64,000 nucleotides of DNA from Cobetia crustatorum (GCF_000591415.1 NZ_JEMF01000018.1:1-64000), one strand, 5' to 3'. Positions 38,681-49,058 are shown, counted from the first letter of the stretch. Numbers and translations are program-made. The notes: generated from the sequence alone by a model not told the origin.

Positions 38681-38993
38681 GAGGACTCGAGGTGGGAATG
38701 AGGGAGGCGAAACGCCGCTAGACCGCGCGTGGCGGGGTGGCGACTGGATGGGTCGCATATCCGCCAGGACATCGACGACTTCATATCGCAGTTGAGCTAT
38801 GGTATAAAGCCGCGCGCTTTCCTGCAAATTTACCCGACAGGTCACCTCTAGGCAGACCAAACGGCAATCGCTTGCAGAAACGCGTACATAACCCCAATCC
38901 ACACACGTTCCGTCACATGGTCCCGGGTGCCGCGCAAGCGGTCGGATCCATGGGGGACGTGGAGGCCCAACCCGATATCCAGGAGATATTCAC
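38681..38993 (+). other. rpsB leader and divergent map/rpsB promoter region
   Basis: 313 bases between map and rpsB. It contains the promoter at 38780-38808 and, from about 38815, a leader of roughly 180 nt before rpsB. In E. coli the rpsB leader binds S2 for autoregulation; a comparable role here is inference. The leader holds the CCCGGG and GGATCC-type self-complementary bits expected of a structured RNA, but I did not fold it. Confidence 0.45.
38780..38808 (+). promoter_or_regulatory. Probable promoter of rpsB-tsf
   Basis: TTCATA (38780-38785, 4 of 6 to consensus), 17-nt spacer, TATAAA (38803-38808, 5 of 6), followed by a GC-rich discriminator GCCGCGCGC that is typical of stringently controlled ribosomal promoters. 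Confidence 0.6.
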
Positions 38994-39728
38994 ATGGCGC
39001 AAGTCAACATGCGCGATCTGCTCAAGGCAGGCGCACACTTCGGTCACCAGACCAAGTACTGGAACCCGAAGATGTCCAAGTTCATCTTCGGCGCTCGCAA
39101 CAAGATCCACATCATCAACCTTGAGCACACCCTGCCGGCACTGAATGAAGCCGTCGCTGTGGTCGAGAAGATGGCTGCCAATGGCAACAAGATCATGTTC
39201 GTGGGCACCAAGCGCGCTGCCGGCAAGATCATCAAGGAAGAAGCTCGCAAGTCAGGCCAGCCGTACGTCAACCATCGTTGGTTGGGCGGCATGCTGACCA
39301 ACTTCAAGACGATCCGTCAGTCCATCAAGCGTCTGCGTGAACTCGAGCAGATGCATGAAGACGGTACCTTCGCGAAGCTGACCAAGAAAGAAGTCCTGAT
39401 GGCCACTCGTGAGCAAGACAAGCTCGAGCGTTCCATCGGCGGTATCAAGGACATGGGCGGCCTGCCGGACGCAATGTTCGTGATCGACGTTGACCACGAG
39501 CGCATCGCGATCAACGAAGCCAACAAGCTGGGCATCCCGGTCATCGGCGTCGTCGATACCAACTCCAACCCGGACGGCGTGGACTACGTCATCCCGGGTA
39601 ACGATGACTCCATCCGCGCCATCCAGATCTATGTCCAGGCAATTGCAAACGCCTGTGGCAAGAACAAGGAAGAAGAGCTGGCCGGTGAGTTCGTCGAAAC
39701 TGCGGCTGAAGAAGACGCAGCAGAGTGA
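38994..39728 (+). CDS. rpsB: 30S ribosomal protein S2
   Basis: Small-subunit ribosomal protein of 244 residues (E. coli 241). Begins [19 protein letters not shown] and contains [37 protein letters not shown] and [15 protein letters not shown]. The C-terminus is acidic ([12 protein letters not shown]). Ribosome binding site AGGAG is 7 bases before the ATG. It is followed by a hairpin and tsf, the standard pair. Confidence 0.98.
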   Translation: MAQVNMRDLLKAGAHFGHQTKYWNPKMSKFIFGARNKIHIINLEHTLPALNEAVAVVEKMAANGNKIMFVGTKRAAGKIIKEEARKSGQPYVNHRWLGGMLTNFKTIRQSIKRLRELEQMHEDGTFAKLTKKEVLMATREQDKLERSIGGIKDMGGLPDAMFVIDVDHERIAINEANKLGIPVIGVVDTNSNPDGVDYVIPGNDDSIRAIQIYVQAIANACGKNKEEELAGEFVETAAEEDAAE

Positions 39729-39812
39729 TCCTGGCGGCTTGATCTGACTGTCACACACGCTGCGCTACACTAAGTGCGGCATGGCCTAGCCAAGCGGCAG
39801 TCAGGTCAGGCA

Positions 39813-39838
39813 ATGAGGGGGCCACGGCCCCCTCATTT
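39813..39838 (+). terminator. Attenuator-type hairpin between rpsB and tsf
   Basis: AATGAGGGGGCC and GGCCCCCTCATT, a perfect 12-bp stem with a 2-nt centre and TT after it. It lies inside the operon, so partial read-through into tsf is expected. Confidence 0.7.
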
Positions 39839-39908
39839 GCGACCGCCTTGTGCGGTCGTGACCGAATTCCCGTATTCAAAGACGTCGACACGACAGAGGT
39901 TTCATCCC

Positions 39909-40777
39909 ATGGCAGCTATCAGTGCATCTATGGTAAAGGAACTGCGTGAGCGTACTGCGCTCGGCATGATGGAATGCAAGAAGGCTCTTACCGAAGCCGG
40001 TGGTGACATCGAGCTGGCGATTGAGAACCTGCGCAAGAACTCCGGCTTGAAGGCCTCCAAGAAAGCTGGCCGTGTGGCCGCTGAAGGCGCCATCGTCATC
40101 AAGGTCGCCGACGATGCCAGCTATGGTGTGATGGTCGAAATCAACTCCGAGACCGACTTCGTCGCTCGTGATGACAATTTCAAGGCCTTCACCAACCTGA
40201 TCGCCGATCGCGTGTTCGCTACCAAGAACACCGATATCGCCTCCCTGATGGAAGGTGAGCTGGAAGATACTCGTGGCCAACTGGTTCAGAAGATCGGTGA
40301 GAATATCTCCGTTCGTCGTGCTGCAGTGGTCGAAGCGCCTGCTGGCGGTGTCGTCGGTGGTTACGTCCACGGCGGTCGTATCGCTGCGCTGACGCTGCTC
40401 ACCGGTGGTACTGGTGAAGTGGCCAAGGACGTTTCCATGCACGTCGCAGCCGTCAATCCGGTCTGTGCACGTCCGTCCGACATGCCGCAGGAACAGATGG
40501 ACGCAGAAAAGGCCATCATCCTTGCTCAGCCGGACATGGCTGGCAAGCCGGCAGAAATCGCCGAGAAGATGTCCCTGGGTCGTCTGAAGAAGTATCTGGC
40601 TGAGAACAGCCTGACCGAACAGCCGTTCGTCAAGGATCCGAACCAAACCGTCGCCGAGTTTACCAAGCCGCCGGTGGTGAAGTGGTGTCCTTCGTACGCA
40701 TGGAAGTCGGTGAAGGTATCGAGAAGGAAGAAGTCGACTTCGCAGCTGAAGTCCGGGAGCAGGTCAGCCGCGCGTAA
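39909..40777 (+). CDS. tsf: Elongation factor Ts (apparent frameshift near the 3' end)
   Basis: Nucleotide-exchange factor for EF-Tu. Starts [20 protein letters not shown] and carries the EF-Tu-contacting [12 protein letters not shown] and core blocks [15 protein letters not shown] and [16 protein letters not shown]. At about 40668 the frame breaks: ACCAAGCCGCC needs one G (AAGGCCGCC) to give [20 protein letters not shown] and a normal ending (EQVSRA) at TAA 40775-40777, 289 residues in all. Without it the protein ends in an unrelated basic tail at 40784. The ATG at 39909 fixes the family start; the upstream open frame is not used. Confidence 0.96.
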
Positions 40778-40797
40778 TGGCTGACTGATTCCGTTCT

Positions 40798-40831
40798 CAC
40801 GATGGCGTGCGCATAGTCGCACGCCATCGTG
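40798..40831 (+). terminator. Hairpin between tsf and pyrH
   Basis: CACGATGGCGTGCG and CGCACGCCATCGTG form a perfect 14-bp stem with a 6-nt loop. No T run follows, so it may be partial or protective. Confidence 0.65.
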
Positions 40832-40893
40832 TATCTGGCCCCCGCCTTCGGGCCACCCCGTTCCCCGTAGTGTCAGTATCAGGAGAGTTTCGC

Positions 40894-41634
40894 ATGGCCA
40901 CCATTCCCGCTGAACGCAATGCCAAGTACAAGCGCATACTGCTCAAGCTTTCCGGTGAGGCCCTGATGGGCGATGGCGAGTTTGGTATCGATCCCAAGGT
41001 GCTTGATCGCATGGCGCTGGAAATCGGTCAGTTGGTGGGTATCGGCGTCCAGGTCGGCATCGTGATCGGTGGCGGTAACCTGTTCCGCGGCGCAGCCCTG
41101 CAGGCAGTTGGTATGGAGCGTGTGACCGGTGATCATATGGGTATGCTGGCGACTGTCATGAATGGTCTGGCGCTGCGCGATTCTCTTGAGCGCTCCAATA
41201 TTCGCTCTCGCGTGATGTCTGCCATTCCGATGAGTGGTGTGGTCGAGCATTACGATCGCCGTACCGCGATTCGCTATCTGACGTCGGGAGATGTGGTCAT
41301 CTTCTCCGCCGGAACCGGTAACCCGTTCTTCACGACCGATTCCGCGGCCTGTCTGCGTGGTATCGAGATCGATGCAGACGCGGTCATCAAGGCAACCAAG
41401 GTCGATGGTGTCTACGACAAGGATCCGGTCAAATATCCGGATGCCGTGAAGTACGACAGTCTGAGCTACGACGACGCACTTGATCAGAAGCTTGGCGTGA
41501 TGGATTTGACCGCCATCTGTCTGGTGCGTGACCATGACATGCCGGTGCGGGTGTTCAACATGAACAAGGTAGGCGCGCTGCTCAACCTGGTGGTGGGTGG
41601 CAAGGAAGGCACGCTGATTGACAGAAGAGGGTAA
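40894..41634 (+). CDS. pyrH: UMP kinase
   Basis: Phosphorylates UMP to UDP with ATP. The 246-residue amino-acid-kinase-fold protein has KLSGEALMG near the start, [13 protein letters not shown], the UMP-contacting [13 protein letters not shown] and [13 protein letters not shown]. The bacterial enzyme is hexameric, activated by GTP and inhibited by UTP. The ATG at 40894 follows AGGAGAG. Its stop lies four bases before the GTG of frr. Confidence 0.98.
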   Translation: MATIPAERNAKYKRILLKLSGEALMGDGEFGIDPKVLDRMALEIGQLVGIGVQVGIVIGGGNLFRGAALQAVGMERVTGDHMGMLATVMNGLALRDSLERSNIRSRVMSAIPMSGVVEHYDRRTAIRYLTSGDVVIFSAGTGNPFFTTDSAACLRGIEIDADAVIKATKVDGVYDKDPVKYPDAVKYDSLSYDDALDQKLGVMDLTAICLVRDHDMPVRVFNMNKVGALLNLVVGGKEGTLIDRRG

Positions 41635-41638
41635 GTTT

Positions 41639-42196
41639 GTGATCAACGACATCAAGAAAGACGCCGAAGCACGTATGAAGAAGACCATCGAGTCTCTCGG
41701 TGCCGCCTTCAGCAAGATCCGTACGGGGCGTGCGCATCCGAGTATTCTGGATGCCGTGACCGTCGATTATTATGGCAGTCAGGTACCGCTGAATCAGGTG
41801 GCGAACATCACCACCGAAGACGCGCGTACCCTGACAGTTGTGCCGTGGGAAAAGCCTATGGTGCAGAAGGTCGAGAAGGCGATCATGACCTCCGACCTGG
41901 GCCTCAACCCGTCTTCTAACGGTGACGTGATTCGTGTCCCGATGCCGATGCTGACGGAAGAGACGCGCCGTGGTTACACCAAGCAAGCGCGCGCTGAAGC
42001 CGAAAACGCCCGTGTTGCACTCCGCAATGTTCGTCGTGATGCCAACGGCGACATCAAGAGCCTGCTCAAGGACAAGGACGTGTCCGAGGACGATGCACGT
42101 CGCGGAGAAGATGAGATCCAGAAGCTGACCGACAAGTATGTGGCGGAAGTCGACAGTGCTCTGGAGCACAAGGAAACCGACCTGATGCAGGTCTGA
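41639..42196 (+). CDS. frr: Ribosome recycling factor
   Basis: Splits post-termination ribosomes with EF-G. From the GTG at 41639 the protein has 185 residues, equal to E. coli [50 protein letters not shown], the [10 protein letters not shown] segment and [23 protein letters not shown] overlapping the pyrH end provides the ribosome binding site, so the GTG is well supported; a TTG further upstream, inside pyrH, is not needed. Confidence 0.97.
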   Translation: MINDIKKDAEARMKKTIESLGAAFSKIRTGRAHPSILDAVTVDYYGSQVPLNQVANITTEDARTLTVVPWEKPMVQKVEKAIMTSDLGLNPSSNGDVIRVPMPMLTEETRRGYTKQARAEAENARVALRNVRRDANGDIKSLLKDKDVSEDDARRGEDEIQKLTDKYVAEVDSALEHKETDLMQV

Positions 42197-42251
42197 TCGG
42201 GTCTGTCGCCGGCGCTCTGTCGGCGGCATCCGGTGCTCGTAGTGAGACCCC

Positions 42252-42995
42252 ATGACGTCACCGAATTCCCTCTCTACGCCACGCCATGTGGCGATCATCA
42301 TGGACGGCAACAACCGCTGGGCAAAATCCCGCGGCTGGGCAGGCATACGCGGCCATCGTGCCGGTGCCGAGACCGTCCGCAGTACCATTCGTCGCGCTGC
42401 TGAGCAGGGCGTCGAGGTGCTGACCCTTTTTGCTTTCTCCAGTGAAAACTGGAAGCGTCCGGCCAATGAGGTCAGCGCGCTGATGGAATTGTTCCTCATG
42501 GCGCTCAAGCGTGAGGTCAAGAAGCTTCATCGTCATGATATTCGCCTCTCCGTCATCGGTGAGCGCAGTCGTTTTTCCAGTTCTATTCAGAAGCATATTC
42601 AGAGCGCCGAAGACATGACGCGCGATAACCGCGGCATGCACGTGGTGATCTGTGCCAACTACGGTGGCCGCTGGGATATCGCTGAGGCGGCTCGTCGTCT
42701 GGCGGAGCAGGTCGAGCGTGGTGAGCTGATGGCAGCCGATATCAACGAAGAGCGTTTAGGAGCTGAGGTATGTCTGCATGAGTTGCCGGAAGTGGATCTA
42801 TGTATCCGCACCAGCGGCGAGCAGCGTATCTCCAACTTCCTGATTTGGCAGTTGGCCTACGCCGAGTTCTACTTCTCGCCGGTGCTATGGCCTGATTTCG
42901 ATGCGGCGGCCTTTGATGAGGCGCTCAATGCCTATGCCCTGCGTCAGCGTCGTTATGGCATGACCAGCGAACAACTCGACGCCGAGGGGCTCTAG
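42252..42995 (+). CDS. uppS: Undecaprenyl diphosphate synthase
   Basis: Cis-prenyltransferase that makes the C55 lipid carrier for peptidoglycan and other surface polymers. 247 residues. The catalytic Asp is at about 18 in IIMDGNNRWAKSRG, followed by GHRAGAETVR, LTLFAFSSENWKRP and the C-terminal RTSGEQRISNFLIWQLAYAE with magnesium-binding Glu. The stop shares one base with the GTG of cdsA. Confidence 0.97.
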   Translation: MTSPNSLSTPRHVAIIMDGNNRWAKSRGWAGIRGHRAGAETVRSTIRRAAEQGVEVLTLFAFSSENWKRPANEVSALMELFLMALKREVKKLHRHDIRLSVIGERSRFSSSIQKHIQSAEDMTRDNRGMHVVICANYGGRWDIAEAARRLAEQVERGELMAADINEERLGAEVCLHELPEVDLCIRTSGEQRISNFLIWQLAYAEFYFSPVLWPDFDAAAFDEALNAYALRQRRYGMTSEQLDAEGL

Positions 42996-43798
42996 TGCTC
43001 AGACAACGTATTATTACCGCAGTTATCCTCGCGCCACTGGCACTGTTGGGGTTGTTCGGCCTCGATGGCGCGCCCTTTGCCGTCTTTACCGGCGGCATAG
43101 TGGCGCTGGGCGCTTGGGAATGGGCCAATCTATCCGGTGTGAGTGCGGGTAAGGCTCGTCTGCTATTTCCGCTGACACTGGTCGTTCTGATGCTGCTGGC
43201 GGGTATGTCGGATGGTCTTGAAGCACGTTGGCCGCTGTATCTGGCGGCGATGGCATGGGCAATCAATCTGCGCTGGGTGATGCGCTATCCCGCTGCAAGT
43301 CAGGAATGGCGTGCAACAGGCGTGCGTCTGGGCGTGGGTGCATTGGCATTGCTGCCGACCTGGTTTGGGCTCATTCAGCTCAAGGCCGGTGGTGCTGAGT
43401 GGCTGCTGTACGTACTTCTGATGGTGTGGGCGGCGGATATCGGTGCCTATTTCTCTGGCAAGCGATTCGGAAAGCGCAAGCTGGCGCCACGTGTCAGTCC
43501 GGGCAAGTCCTGGGAAGGCGTCTACGGCGGGCTGGTCGCCACCGGATTGCTGGCCACCGGCTATGCACTGGCAGGGCAGGCCGACTGGCTGCCGCTGCTG
43601 GTGGTCACGCTGGGGGTGACGGCTGTCTCGGTACTGGGAGATCTGCTCGAGAGCATGTTCAAGCGTGAGCGGAAGCTGAAGGACTCCAGTCAGCTGTTAC
43701 CGGGGCATGGTGGCATCATGGACCGTATCGATAGCCTGACAGCAGCAGTGCCGATGTTCGCACTATTGCTGCCATGGATCCTGGGAGGTGGCGCATGA
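42995..43798 (+). CDS. cdsA: Phosphatidate cytidylyltransferase
   Basis: Integral-membrane enzyme that makes CDP-diacylglycerol, the branch point of phospholipid synthesis. 267 residues with about eight hydrophobic segments. The C-terminal signature is present: [19 protein letters not shown] and then [20 protein letters not shown] with [12 protein letters not shown], containing the metal-binding acidic residues. Start GTG, one base overlapping the uppS stop; the stop overlaps dxr by ATGA. Confidence 0.96.
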   Translation: MLRQRIITAVILAPLALLGLFGLDGAPFAVFTGGIVALGAWEWANLSGVSAGKARLLFPLTLVVLMLLAGMSDGLEARWPLYLAAMAWAINLRWVMRYPAASQEWRATGVRLGVGALALLPTWFGLIQLKAGGAEWLLYVLLMVWAADIGAYFSGKRFGKRKLAPRVSPGKSWEGVYGGLVATGLLATGYALAGQADWLPLLVVTLGVTAVSVLGDLLESMFKRERKLKDSSQLLPGHGGIMDRIDSLTAAVPMFALLLPWILGGGA

Positions 43799-45024
43799 GT
43801 GCCGCCGCCCCCCTTCCTGCTCGACAGCGCATTACTATCCTCGGTGCTACTGGCTCCATCGGGTCCAGCACGCTGGATGTGATAACGCGCCACCCTGAGC
43901 GCTACTGCGTACACGCCCTGAGCGCCGCCAGCCGGCATGAAGCGTTGTTGGCGCTGTGCCTGACGCACCGGCCTCAGGTGGTCGTGATCGGGTCTGCTGG
44001 CGCAGCAGAAGTGCTGCGTGAAGCACTGTCAGGTATTGAGAGCTATACCGGTGCGCCGATCGAAGTCCGTTACGGTGAGCAGGCGTTGGTCGATATCAGC
44101 GAAGCGCCTGAAGTCGACAGCGTGATGGCGGCGATTGTCGGTGCCGCAGGCTTGCTGCCGACGCTGGCCGCTGTGCGTGCTGGCAAGCGTGTCTTGCTGG
44201 CCAACAAGGAGGCGCTGGTGTGTGCCGGTCAGTTATTCATGGATGCTGTGAAGCAGCATGGTGCGACCTTGCTGCCGATCGATTCCGAGCACAACGCCAT
44301 CTTCCAATGCCTGCCGGCTCAGCATCGAGAAGGACTTGCCCCGATCGGCGTCGAAAAATTATTGCTGACGGCGTCTGGTGGCCCCTTTCGTGATGAAACG
44401 GAGTGGCCGCCAGAGCGTCTGGCAGCGGTAACACCAGCACAGGCCTGCGCGCATCCCAACTGGTCGATGGGGCGCAAGATTTCAGTGGATAGCGCCACCT
44501 TGATGAACAAGGGGTTGGAGCTGATTGAGGCTTGCTGGCTATTCGCCTGTCGCCCCGATGACATTCAGGTCGTAGTGCACCCACAGAGCGTCATTCACTC
44601 AATGGCAGCTTATAGCGATGGCTCGGTACTGGCGCAGATGGGTAACCCGGACATGCGTACGCCGATTGCCTACGCGCTGGCATGGCCGGAACGCATCGAT
44701 GCTGGTGTCGAACCCCTCGATCTGTTTCAGGTTGCGCGGCTCGATTTTCGCGCCGCCGATGAAGAGCGTTTCCCGTGTCTGCGGTTGGCGCGTGAAGCTA
44801 TTGCGGCGGGCGGTACCTGGCCTGCGGTGATGAATGCTGCCAATGAAGTCGCTGTCGCGGCATTCCTTGAAGGCCAGCTGGCCTTTGATCGTATCCCCCT
44901 GCTGGTTGAGGCGGTGATGCAGGCGCGACCACCTCAGGTGGTGGATGGCCTTGAGGTCATCTTGTCTGAAGATGCCTCTGCACGTGAACTGGCCAGCGCA
45001 CAGCTTGCCGTTCTCGGTCCCTGA
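43795..45024 (+). CDS. dxr: 1-deoxy-D-xylulose 5-phosphate reductoisomerase
   Basis: NADPH enzyme that makes methylerythritol phosphate, the committed step of the MEP isoprenoid route. 409 residues. NADPH motif [13 protein letters not shown] (about 19-31), [11 protein letters not shown], the metal-binding region [24 protein letters not shown] and the active-site [21 protein letters not shown] block. I use the ATG at 43795, which overlaps the cdsA stop; an earlier in-frame start would add eight residues inside cdsA. Confidence 0.97.
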   Translation: MSAAAPLPARQRITILGATGSIGSSTLDVITRHPERYCVHALSAASRHEALLALCLTHRPQVVVIGSAGAAEVLREALSGIESYTGAPIEVRYGEQALVDISEAPEVDSVMAAIVGAAGLLPTLAAVRAGKRVLLANKEALVCAGQLFMDAVKQHGATLLPIDSEHNAIFQCLPAQHREGLAPIGVEKLLLTASGGPFRDETEWPPERLAAVTPAQACAHPNWSMGRKISVDSATLMNKGLELIEACWLFACRPDDIQVVVHPQSVIHSMAAYSDGSVLAQMGNPDMRTPIAYALAWPERIDAGVEPLDLFQVARLDFRAADEERFPCLRLAREAIAAGGTWPAVMNAANEVAVAAFLEGQLAFDRIPLLVEAVMQARPPQVVDGLEVILSEDASARELASAQLAVLGP

Positions 45025-45107
45025 GTCGTACCTTGGCCCGCCTGCCACTCTCGATATGAGAAGCGGTGGGCGGGCTGCCCATGTCGGGCACTAATTTCCA
45101 GGAGCGA

Positions 45108-46466
45108 ATGATGGGTGTGATCCAGAATATTCTTGCGGTGATTGTCGTGCTGGGTGTGCTGATCACCATCCATGAATATGGCCATTTCTGGGTCGCACGC
45201 CGTTGCGGTATCAAGGTGTTGCGCTTCTCCATCGGCTTCGGTAAGCCGCTGTGGTCGTGGACGGATCGTCATGGCACAGAGTATGGGTTGGCAGCGATAC
45301 CGCTGGGCGGTTATGTCAAGATGCTGGATGAGCGCGAAGGTCCGGTTGATCCCTCAGAGCGCCATCTTGCCTTCAATACCAAATCCGTATGGAAGCGCAT
45401 CGCGGTGGTCTGTGCCGGGCCGCTCGCCAACTTCCTGCTTGCCATCTTTGCCTACTGGGCACTCTTCGTCGCGGGTACTACCACTGTGGTACCGATGATC
45501 GGTGGCGTGACGGCGGATTCACCAGCAGCGCAGGCGGGACTTTCACCCAAGGCTGAGATAGTCGCGATCAATGGGCAGCCGACGCGTTCGTGGGACGAGA
45601 TAAACCTCCGGTTGATCGGTGCCATCGGCGATGATCGCTTGAGTATCACCACGCGTGCTGCCGGTGCCAGCGTGACGCGTGAGCAGGCGCTTGCGGTCAA
45701 TCACTTCTTGGTCGACCAGGATCCGCCGCGTCCACTGGCAACGCTGGGCATCACTGCCTGGCGTCCACAGTTGCCCGCAGTGTTGGGGCAGGTGCTGGAT
45801 GACGGCGCCGCACAGGCAGCCGGCTTCAAGGCAGGGGATCGCATCGTCAGCATCAATGGCATGTTGGTGGTCGATTGGATCGATTTCGTTGAGAGGGTGC
45901 GCGGCGCGCCAGGCGAGACATTGTCAGTCTTGATCGCGCGCGAGGGTGGCGAGCAGACCTTGTCACTGACACCGGCCAGTCACTCTCTGGAAGATGGCCG
46001 TACCATTGGCCAGGTGGGGGCGGGCGTCGAGAACATCAGCTGGCCGGCTGAATATCAACGCGAGCTGAGCTATGGTCCGCTCGCAGCTGTGGGTCAGGCG
46101 ATCGGAAAGACCAGTGAAATGACCGTATTGACGCTCGATTCCATTCGCAAGATGCTGGTGGGATTGATTGCCCCCTCCAACCTGTCAGGCCCGATTACCA
46201 TTGCGCGTATTGCGGGTGATACGGCGCGCTCCGGACTTGAATCATTCTTGAGTTTCATGGCCTATCTCTCTATCAGTCTTGGCGTATTGAACCTGCTGCC
46301 CATTCCCGTGTTGGACGGGGGGCACCTGCTGTTCTATTTGATCGAGGCTGTTCGTGGTAAGCCATTGTCCGAGAAAGTGCAGAATGCAGGCCTCAAGATC
46401 GGCATGGCACTGGTAGGATCGCTCATGCTGATGGCCATCTACTTCGACCTCATGCGTCTGTGGTGA
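45108..46466 (+). CDS. rseP: RseP, site-2 intramembrane zinc protease
   Basis: Cuts the anti-sigma factor RseA within the membrane to release sigma-E, and clears signal peptides. About 452 residues with four membrane segments. The zinc motif HEYGH is at about residue 22 (ITIHEYGHFWVARR) and the third ligand is in NLLPIPVLDGGHL near the C-terminus. Two periplasmic PDZ domains lie between (about 120-210 and 215-300, each with GLSPKAEIVAING- or GFKAGDRIVSING-type loops). The start is one of two adjacent ATG codons after GGAGCG. It precedes bamA. Confidence 0.96.
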   Translation: MMGVIQNILAVIVVLGVLITIHEYGHFWVARRCGIKVLRFSIGFGKPLWSWTDRHGTEYGLAAIPLGGYVKMLDEREGPVDPSERHLAFNTKSVWKRIAVVCAGPLANFLLAIFAYWALFVAGTTTVVPMIGGVTADSPAAQAGLSPKAEIVAINGQPTRSWDEINLRLIGAIGDDRLSITTRAAGASVTREQALAVNHFLVDQDPPRPLATLGITAWRPQLPAVLGQVLDDGAAQAAGFKAGDRIVSINGMLVVDWIDFVERVRGAPGETLSVLIAREGGEQTLSLTPASHSLEDGRTIGQVGAGVENISWPAEYQRELSYGPLAAVGQAIGKTSEMTVLTLDSIRKMLVGLIAPSNLSGPITIARIAGDTARSGLESFLSFMAYLSISLGVLNLLPIPVLDGGHLLFYLIEAVRGKPLSEKVQNAGLKIGMALVGSLMLMAIYFDLMRLW

Positions 46467-46517
46467 TGAATTCGGCCGGGGAAGGTGTATCGCTACCTCG
46501 GCAATATGAACCGAATC

Positions 46518-46545
46518 TGAACTGTCAGTGCCCATGAGGGTCAAT
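46518..46545 (+). promoter_or_regulatory. Sigma-E-like promoter before bamA
   Basis: TGAACTG (46518-46524), exactly 15 nt, GTCAAT (46540-46545); 5 of 7 and 4 of 6 bases of GGAACTT-N15-GTCTAA. It lies in the rseP-bamA gap. In E. coli this cluster is under sigma-E, which supports the assignment. Confidence 0.45.
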
Positions 46546-46710
46546 TCATTGCGCGGGCTGGTCAATGTGCCCAACTCCCGTCATCATGCCCACACGACTT
46601 CGGCCCCGATTACCGACCTCCGCTGATAGCTGTCTTGTCAGTTGCAGGGGGTTGTGTATAAGGTGCCTGTTCACCCAAGCGGGCGGAATCCAGAGAAGCG
46701 AAGCGACTGC

Positions 46711-49047
46711 ATGAAACTCAAGACCATTGGATTGGCAGCTGCGCTGCTCGGGGCCAGCCAGGGCGCCTTGGCCGCGTCTTTCAAAGTATCGGACATCAGG
46801 GTAGAGGGGCTCCAGCGTGTGTCTGCGGGCACCGTCTTCAACGCCTTCCCCGTGTCTGCAGATCAGAATGTCGCAGAGGATGATTTGTCCTCTGCGGCGC
46901 GTCAGCTATTCGACACTGGCTTGTTCGATGACATACGCCTCAAGCGTGACGGCGATGTATTGATCATCGATGTCGTCGAACGTCCTACCATCTCCAAGAT
47001 TGAAATTGATGGTAATTCTCAGATTCCCGATGAGGACCTGCGCAAGGGCCTCAAGGAAGCTGGGTTGGCTGAAGGACAGGTGCTGCAACGCTCCACGCTG
47101 GAAGAAATGCAGCGTGAGCTTGAGCGTGTCTATCAGGCTCAGGGACGTTATAGCGCACGTATCGAAACCTCAGTCGAAGAACTTGAGCGCAATCGCGTGC
47201 AGGTCAATATCGACGTCAAGGAAGGTACGGTCGCCAAGATTCATCAGATCAATATCGTCGGCAACAGTGCCTTCGATGATGAGACCCTGCGCGAACAACT
47301 GGAACTCGAGGATCGCCCAGGCTGGTTCTTCGGTTGGTTCTCTGATGACGAGTATTCCCGCGAGAAGTTGACTGGCGATATCGAGACACTCAAGTCCTGG
47401 TATCTTGATCGCGGCTACGTCAACTTCCAGGTGCGCTCGACTCAGGTCTCCATCTCACCGGACAAGTCCGAAATCTTTGTCACCATCAATGTCGACGAAG
47501 GTAAGCCGTACAAGATTGGCAAGATCGGTTTTGCGGGCGACATCAAGATGAAGGAGCCGCGTGCGCGTGACCTGGTCAAGCTGGCACCGGACGCTCTGTA
47601 CTCTCAGCGCGAGGTGACGGCCTCCAGCGAGGCGCTGCGCCAGGCGCTCGGCGCCGATGGCTTTGCCTTTGCCAAGGTCAACGCTATCCCCGAGGTGAAT
47701 GAGGAGACCGATACCGTCGATCTGACCTTCGCTGTCGATCCGGGTAAGCGTGCTTATGTGCGTCGCATCAACTTCAAGGGGAATACCACGACCGCAGACG
47801 AAGTCCTGCGTCGTGAAATGACCCAATATGAAGGTGCACCGGCCTCTACCGACAAGATCAAGCAGTCCAAGCAGAAGCTTGAACGTCTTGGCTTCTTCAA
47901 GCAGGTCGATGTTGATACTCGTCCCGTGGCTGGAGAGCCGGATCAGCTGGACGTCAACTACAACGTCGAAGAGCAGCCGTCAGGCTCTATCTCGGCGTCT
48001 GTCGGTTTCTCGCAGGGCGATGGTGTCATCTACGGGGTCGGCCTGTCGCAGAAGAACTTCCTGGGCACCGGTAACGAAGTCAACATCAATGCCCAGAAGT
48101 CGGATGACTACACCAACGTCAGCTTCGGTTATACCGACCCGTATTGGACGCTGGACGGCATCTCTCGTGGCTACAACATCTTCTACCGCAAGGTGGACTA
48201 TGACGATGATGATGATGTTGCAAGCTATGCGACAGACAGCTTTGGTGGCGGCATCAACTTCGGTTATCCGATCAATGAGCTGTCGCGTCTGAACTTCGGT
48301 GCCGGCTATGAATTCGTGCGTGTGAAGGACTTCGATGACAGCCCGTCAGAGGTCACCGAGTACCTCGAGGATGAAGGCGAAGACTTCAATCTCTACAAGC
48401 TGACCGCCAGTTGGTCGCGCAACAACCTCAACCGCGGCATCTTGCCGACGGCGGGGAGTTCGCAGACCTTGTCACTTGAGGTTGCTGTTCCCGGCTCTGA
48501 TGCGGATTATTATAAGTTTCGCTACAAGGGCCAGAAGCTCTTCGAGCTGCATGATGACTGGTCACTCAAGTTCCGTACCGAACTGGGCTACGCCAACTCG
48601 TTCTCTGGCGACAGCTATCCGTTCTTCAAGAACTTCTATGCGGGCGGCCTTGGCAGCGTGCGAGGTTATAGCTCAAATACCTTGGGCCAGTCCTCCACGG
48701 AAGTTGACGATGGTGATGACGATACCCTGGGCGGTAACATCCTGATTGAAAGCGGAATCGATCTGATTTTCCCGATGCCCTTCGTGAAGGACAAGCGTAG
48801 CGTCCAGCCGTCATTCTTCGTCGATGCCGGTAACACGTTCCAGACTTCTTGCTATGACGTGAGTTCCAGCTACAGCAGCAGCTGTGAAAGCGGTGTGGAT
48901 CTCGGTGATCTGAATTACAGCGCAGGTATCGGTTTGTCGTGGATCACGCCGGTGGGGCCGTTGACCTTCAGTGTCGCGCAACCGATCGGCAGCGATGATG
49001 ACGATGATACCGAGGTCTTCCAGTTCTCACTGGGCCAGACCTTCTAG
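46711..49047 (+). CDS. bamA: BamA, outer-membrane protein assembly factor
   Basis: Central Omp85 subunit of the BAM complex that folds beta-barrel proteins into the outer membrane. About 778 residues. Signal peptide about 1-22 (MKLKTIGLAAALLGASQGAL), five POTRA domains (to about 420) and a C-terminal 16-strand barrel with the loop-6 motif GSVRGYSSNTLG near residue 649 and a terminal Phe (FSLGQTF) as barrel end signal. Two acidic surface loops are notable: YDDDDDV and SDDDDDTE. The ATG at 46711 is the start that gives a proper signal peptide; the upstream in-frame ORF is rejected. skp follows. Confidence 0.97.
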   Translation: MKLKTIGLAAALLGASQGALAASFKVSDIRVEGLQRVSAGTVFNAFPVSADQNVAEDDLSSAARQLFDTGLFDDIRLKRDGDVLIIDVVERPTISKIEIDGNSQIPDEDLRKGLKEAGLAEGQVLQRSTLEEMQRELERVYQAQGRYSARIETSVEELERNRVQVNIDVKEGTVAKIHQINIVGNSAFDDETLREQLELEDRPGWFFGWFSDDEYSREKLTGDIETLKSWYLDRGYVNFQVRSTQVSISPDKSEIFVTINVDEGKPYKIGKIGFAGDIKMKEPRARDLVKLAPDALYSQREVTASSEALRQALGADGFAFAKVNAIPEVNEETDTVDLTFAVDPGKRAYVRRINFKGNTTTADEVLRREMTQYEGAPASTDKIKQSKQKLERLGFFKQVDVDTRPVAGEPDQLDVNYNVEEQPSGSISASVGFSQGDGVIYGVGLSQKNFLGTGNEVNINAQKSDDYTNVSFGYTDPYWTLDGISRGYNIFYRKVDYDDDDDVASYATDSFGGGINFGYPINELSRLNFGAGYEFVRVKDFDDSPSEVTEYLEDEGEDFNLYKLTASWSRNNLNRGILPTAGSSQTLSLEVAVPGSDADYYKFRYKGQKLFELHDDWSLKFRTELGYANSFSGDSYPFFKNFYAGGLGSVRGYSSNTLGQSSTEVDDGDDDTLGGNILIESGIDLIFPMPFVKDKRSVQPSFFVDAGNTFQTSCYDVSSSYSSSCESGVDLGDLNYSAGIGLSWITPVGPLTFSVAQPIGSDDDDDTEVFQFSLGQTF

Positions 49048-49058
49048 GGTCGTTTTAT

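Noticed and set aside
39771-39812. tRNA-like start after rpsB (GGCCTAGCCAAGCGGCAG)
   Set aside because: No acceptor or anticodon stems can be formed; it only resembles a D-arm by chance.
40660-40680. Programmed -1 or +1 frameshifting in tsf
   Set aside because: No slippery heptamer, no stop codon at the site and no downstream structure; the same deletion context recurs in unrelated genes.
41582-42520. 312-codon minus-strand open frame across frr and uppS
   Set aside because: It spans two real genes in antisense and has no protein family character.
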